Assembly (NCBI GenBank): GCA_013360185.1 | Contig: JABWCO010000012.1 | Span: 1 to 43,585 of the forward strand | Direction: 5' to 3' | Origin: Bdellovibrio sp. | Lineage (GTDB): Bacteria > Bdellovibrionota > Bdellovibrionia > Bdellovibrionales > Bdellovibrionaceae | Length of the DNA stretch: 43,585 bases | In this document: positions 42,428-43,585 of the stretch, piece by piece | Layout: every line of letters begins with the position of its first letter | Numbering within the stretch: the stretch's first letter is position 1 | Program-made: the position numbers and the translations under genes | The notes under the pieces: model-generated | Seen by the model: only the letters and a program-made list of their open reading frames with translations | What the model was told of the DNA's origin: nothing | The model's database searches: none

Positions 42428-42823
42428 ATGAAATGTCCATGTGGTTCCGAAAAAACTTATGCTCAATGTTGTGGTCTTTATCATTCTGGCAAGATGCTGG
42501 CACCTACGCCCGAGGCCCTGATGCGTTCGCGCTATTCAGCCTTTGCCAAGAATCAAATGCAATACCTGCGTGACACCACGGATCCGCAGACTTTAGGTGG
42601 CATTGATGACGAGGCTAATAAAGAGTGGGCTGAAAATGCCAAATTCTTAAAACTTGAAATTTTGCACTCCGAAGAAAAAGGCACTAAGGGAACGGTCGAG
42701 TTCAAAGCCTATTACAATATTTTGGATGAAGACCATGTTCATCATGAACTGAGCACCTTCCGCAAACAAGCCGGCGAGTGGTTCTTTAAATCTGGCAAAA
42801 TCAAGGGAGAAAAAACAAAATGA
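42428..42823 (+). CDS. YchJ family SEC-C zinc protein
   Basis: I choose ATG at 42428 (MKCPCGSEKTYAQCC), where the family starts; the frame is open to 42281. The 131-residue product begins with the SEC-C zinc motif CPCGSEKTYAQCC, then the YchJ-type NTF2-like domain, seen as LMRSRYSAFAKNQMQYLRDT and VEFKAYYNILDEDHVHHELS. The function is unknown; SEC-C motifs bind zinc. The TGA overlaps the EVE gene ATG by 4 bases. Confidence 0.92.
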   Translation: MKCPCGSEKTYAQCCGLYHSGKMLAPTPEALMRSRYSAFAKNQMQYLRDTTDPQTLGGIDDEANKEWAENAKFLKLEILHSEEKGTKGTVEFKAYYNILDEDHVHHELSTFRKQAGEWFFKSGKIKGEKTK

Positions 42824-43278
42824 AATACTGGTTGATGAAATCAGAGCCTGATGTTTATTCCATTGATAATCTGCACAAGGACAAGACAACTCCTTGGGAA
42901 GGTGTACGCAACTATCAAGCGCGCAACTTTATGATGAACGACATGCAACTGGGCGACTTGGTTTTATTTTATCACTCTAACGCCGAACCACCTGGTGTTG
43001 CTGGTATTGCCAAAGTTTCTAAAGTGGGTGTCGCCGATAAAACTCAGTTCGATAAAAAGTCTGAGTACTATGATGAAAAATCTAAGAAGGAAAAACCGAC
43101 CTGGATTTGTGTTGAAGTTGAATTTGTCGCAAAATTTAAAAACCTGGTAAGCCTGGCTGATCTGCGTGCTAACGAAAAATTGGCTGACATGGTGGTCTTA
43201 CAAAAAGGCTCGCGCCTGTCTGTTCAACCTTGCGATAAAAAGCATTTTAATGTCGTCAAAAAAATGGGCGGCCTTTAG
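42820..43278 (+). CDS. EVE-domain (PUA-like) protein
   Basis: The 152-residue product starts YWLMKSEPDVYSIDNL and has WEGVRNYQARNFM, LGDLVLFYHSN, and PGVAGIAKVSK, matching the EVE domain over its whole length. EVE domains are PUA-like readers of modified bases; some act in RNA modification or in defence against modified DNA. Its neighbours here are housekeeping genes (YchJ and a dihydrouridine synthase), which favours a tRNA-related role. It overlaps the upstream gene by 4 bases and ends 3 bases ahead of the dus gene. Confidence 0.93.
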   Translation: MKYWLMKSEPDVYSIDNLHKDKTTPWEGVRNYQARNFMMNDMQLGDLVLFYHSNAEPPGVAGIAKVSKVGVADKTQFDKKSEYYDEKSKKEKPTWICVEVEFVAKFKNLVSLADLRANEKLADMVVLQKGSRLSVQPCDKKHFNVVKKMGGL

Positions 43279-43281
43279 TTC

Positions 43282-43585
43282 ATGAAGTTGCATTTGGCTC
43301 CGATGGAAGGTGTTGTGGACTGGGTGATGCGCGATACGTTGACTCGCATCGGTGGTATCGACCAGTGCGTGACCGAATTCTTGCGGGTCACTGATCGTCT
43401 GCATCCCGAAAGTGTTTTCTATAAAAATTGTCCTGAATTAAAAACTGGATCGCGCACGCGCTGGGGTACGCCTGTGTTTGTGCAACTTCTAGGAGGACAT
43501 GCCGAGCCCTTGGCTTTGAATGCCCAACGCGCTGTAAAGCTAGGAGCCTTGGGAGTTGATTTAAATTTCGGTTGCCCGGCGAAAA
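43282..43585 (+). CDS. tRNA-dihydrouridine synthase (3' part cut by window edge)
   Basis: Only the first about 101 residues are present. They show [41 protein letters not shown] and [11 protein letters not shown], the FMN-binding barrel and the start of the catalytic NFGCP segment with the active-site Cys. The APMEGVxD form is closest to DusC-like enzymes. It reduces uridine to dihydrouridine in tRNA. It is the third gene of the ychJ-EVE-dus unit. Confidence 0.93.
   Translation, partial: MKLHLAPMEGVVDWVMRDTLTRIGGIDQCVTEFLRVTDRLHPESVFYKNCPELKTGSRTRWGTPVFVQLLGGHAEPLALNAQRAVKLGALGVDLNFGCPAK

Overview
The window looks like chromosome of a Bdellovibrio-like predator (Bdellovibrionota). This is an inference from the combination of a histone-H1-like SWIB protein, a giant Sec-secreted PKD/NHL/YD-repeat protein, a secreted tail-fibre-like repeat protein, an AlkC-type glycosylase and a DUF4402 chaperone-usher cluster. 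No rRNA or other decisive marker is present. There is one tRNA gene, tRNA-Asp(GTC).

The left part (1-13697, all minus strand) is a surface and antagonism locus. A 3033-residue Rhs/YD-repeat protein ends in a hydrophobic, glycine-rich tip. Its stop codon overlaps the start of a membrane protein, as expected for a toxin/immunity pair. Behind it lie five more small membrane-protein genes that I cannot assign. The run ends with a lipoprotein gene carrying ten perfect copies of an 8-bp repeat in its 5' coding region (a predicted ON/OFF phase switch). That gene overlaps the start of a secreted fibre-like protein cut by the window edge.

A divergent chaperone-usher cluster follows (13924-18239): DUF4402 pilin, PapD-like chaperone, a second DUF4402 pilin on the opposite strand, and usher. 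A stem-loop between the first pilin and the chaperone probably sets pilin excess. The inverted second pilin lies inside what would otherwise be one operon.

From about 18240 to 22160 there is an accessory segment ending at the tRNA-Asp gene. It holds a 49-residue membrane peptide whose ribosome site is hidden in a hairpin, about 320 bp of consecutive non-coding hairpins, a J-domain protein, an unknown protein, a 56-residue basic protein coupled to a PIN-domain nuclease (toxin-antitoxin-like), a basic possible ribbon-helix-helix protein and an XRE regulator. No integrase gene is visible.

The right part (22431-43585) is mostly core genome: heavy-metal-binding protein, receiver protein, orn-alkC-DUF1904, ahcY, map, SWIB protein, J-domain protein, ettA, a ParA-like/BolA operon, a penicillin-recognising lipoprotein, RluA-type synthase, UvrD/PcrA helicase with a zinc-finger neighbour, fumC, SDR, and YchJ-EVE-Dus. 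Two intergenic copies of a 45-nt two-hairpin element keep identical linkers but have different stems with compensatory changes. A MITE-like inverted repeat overlaps the end of bolA.
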